Part shown: positions 5,911 through 6,383 of the stretch, in pieces
Numbering within the stretch: the first letter of the stretch is position 1
How the letters are laid out: every line of letters starts with the position of its first letter
NCBI GenBank assembly: GCA_964532655.1
Contig: CAZHMZ010000190.1
Location: 1-6,383, forward strand
Reading direction: 5' to 3'
DNA from: JAJFTV01 sp964532655
Lineage (GTDB): Bacteria; Chloroflexota; Anaerolineae; Anaerolineales; Anaerolineaceae
DNA length: 6,383 bases
Notes under the pieces: generated by a model
Told to the model about the DNA's origin: nothing
Seen by the model: only the letters and a program-made list of their open reading frames with translations
The model's database searches: none
Translations under genes and position numbers: made by a program

Positions 5911-6383
5911 ATGAATTCATTCCGTATTGGCTTGCTGGAAAAGAAACGCGGAAACTTTGCATTGCAGGAAAAGCTTACCGGAATCGATAACGTATTGGAC
6001 GAAACCGCCGATGAGGTAGCGCACCATGAAGGGGCGTTGCGAACAGCCGGGTACGATGTTTGCCGCGTCAAATGGGGAAATCGCGTGATGGCTGAACTCC
6101 TGAATGCGCGTGTGGATCTCGTGTTCAATGTATCCAGCCTGGTTGAGGCGGCCATTCTGGAGGAGCTGGATATCCCTTATGCGGGTTCAGACGTGAATGG
6201 CATCGTGGCGGCCAGTGAAAAGTCGATCTCAAAAAAACTTTGGCAGTACGCCGGCCTTCCAACCTCGCCTTTCCATGTTGCCCACTCCATGCAGGACTGT
6301 GTGGTGTTCAAGCATCATCCGCCGTTTGATTACCCGCTATTTGTCAAGCCGGTGGCAGGACGTGGAAGCGCGGGTGTTTCAAA
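5911..6383 (+). CDS. D-Ala-D-Ala-ligase-like ATP-grasp protein, 5' part
   Basis: The frame is open from a well-supported ATG to the window edge, giving 157 codons, roughly the first half of a typical ligase. Residues 1-95 form a Rossmann-like N-terminal domain, with VDLVFNVSS (68-76) and the family-typical IPYAGSD (88-94). Then comes the ATP-grasp entry: S..KSISKKLWQYAGLPTSPF (102-121), matching the 'K..TK..L...G.P.P.f' stretch of the family, and LFVKPVAGRGSAGVS (143-157), the lysine-containing strand and flexible loop that bind ATP phosphates. K146 is the expected nucleotide-contacting lysine. It is related to D-alanine-D-alanine ligase but the usual glycine-rich HGxxGEDG or EGxxGxxRE segment after the second strand is absent or replaced (VSSLVEAAILEEL). 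A peptidoglycan role is therefore not safe to assign; another carboxylate-amine ligase is equally possible. It is cytosolic, with no signal peptide. Confidence 0.8.
   Translation, partial: MNSFRIGLLEKKRGNFALQEKLTGIDNVLDETADEVAHHEGALRTAGYDVCRVKWGNRVMAELLNARVDLVFNVSSLVEAAILEELDIPYAGSDVNGIVAASEKSISKKLWQYAGLPTSPFHVAHSMQDCVVFKHHPPFDYPLFVKPVAGRGSAGVS

Noticed and set aside
5373..6155. A 260-codon minus-strand frame across the end of panB, the intergenic gap and the ATP-grasp gene
   Set aside because: It overlaps two well-supported plus-strand genes and a terminator, and the protein has a shadow-like composition without domains.

Overview
The window reads as a stretch of chromosome from a bacterium of the Chloroflexota, most likely an Anaerolineae-like lineage. 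This is an inference from three things: a lipoprotein with a Pro/Thr-rich linker directly after its lipid-attachment cysteine, a TolB-like propeller joined to a sugar-binding-type domain, and a divergent D-Ala-D-Ala-ligase-like ATP-grasp gene. Base composition looks moderately GC-rich and even. I see no insertion sequence, phage gene, tRNA, rRNA or CRISPR array.

Layout from left to right. (1) 1-648, minus strand: the N-terminal 216 codons of a DUF2807 (GIN-domain) lipoprotein whose 3' end lies outside the window. It has its own extended -10 promoter. (2) 765-2300, minus: a complete ComM/YifB-type AAA+ ATPase. Its promoter is placed so that transcription should begin on the A of the start codon, so the mRNA is probably leaderless. 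(3) 2369-2397: a strong hairpin separating this gene from the next. (4) 2425-4431, minus: a 668-residue lipoprotein that fuses a six-blade TolB-like propeller to a periplasmic-binding-protein (RbsB-like) domain, with no transporter genes beside it. (5) 4432-4654: a divergent intergenic region with a repeated GTAAACCG element on the lipoprotein side and an ACGT-centred palindrome on the panB side. (6) 4655-5536, plus: panB, the first enzyme of pantothenate synthesis, followed by a hairpin terminator. (7) 5537-5910: a 374-base gene-free stretch with a perfect TATAAT and several small hairpins. It may be a long leader for the next gene. (8) 5911-6383, plus: the start of an ATP-grasp protein related to D-alanine-D-alanine ligase, cut by the window edge.

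The genes do not form an obvious pathway. The three minus-strand genes each appear to have their own promoter, panB stands alone without panC or panD, and panB and the ATP-grasp gene are separated by a terminator. The parts most worth a second look are the propeller-binding-protein fusion without a transporter, the predicted leaderless comM transcript, and the structured region before the ATP-grasp gene.
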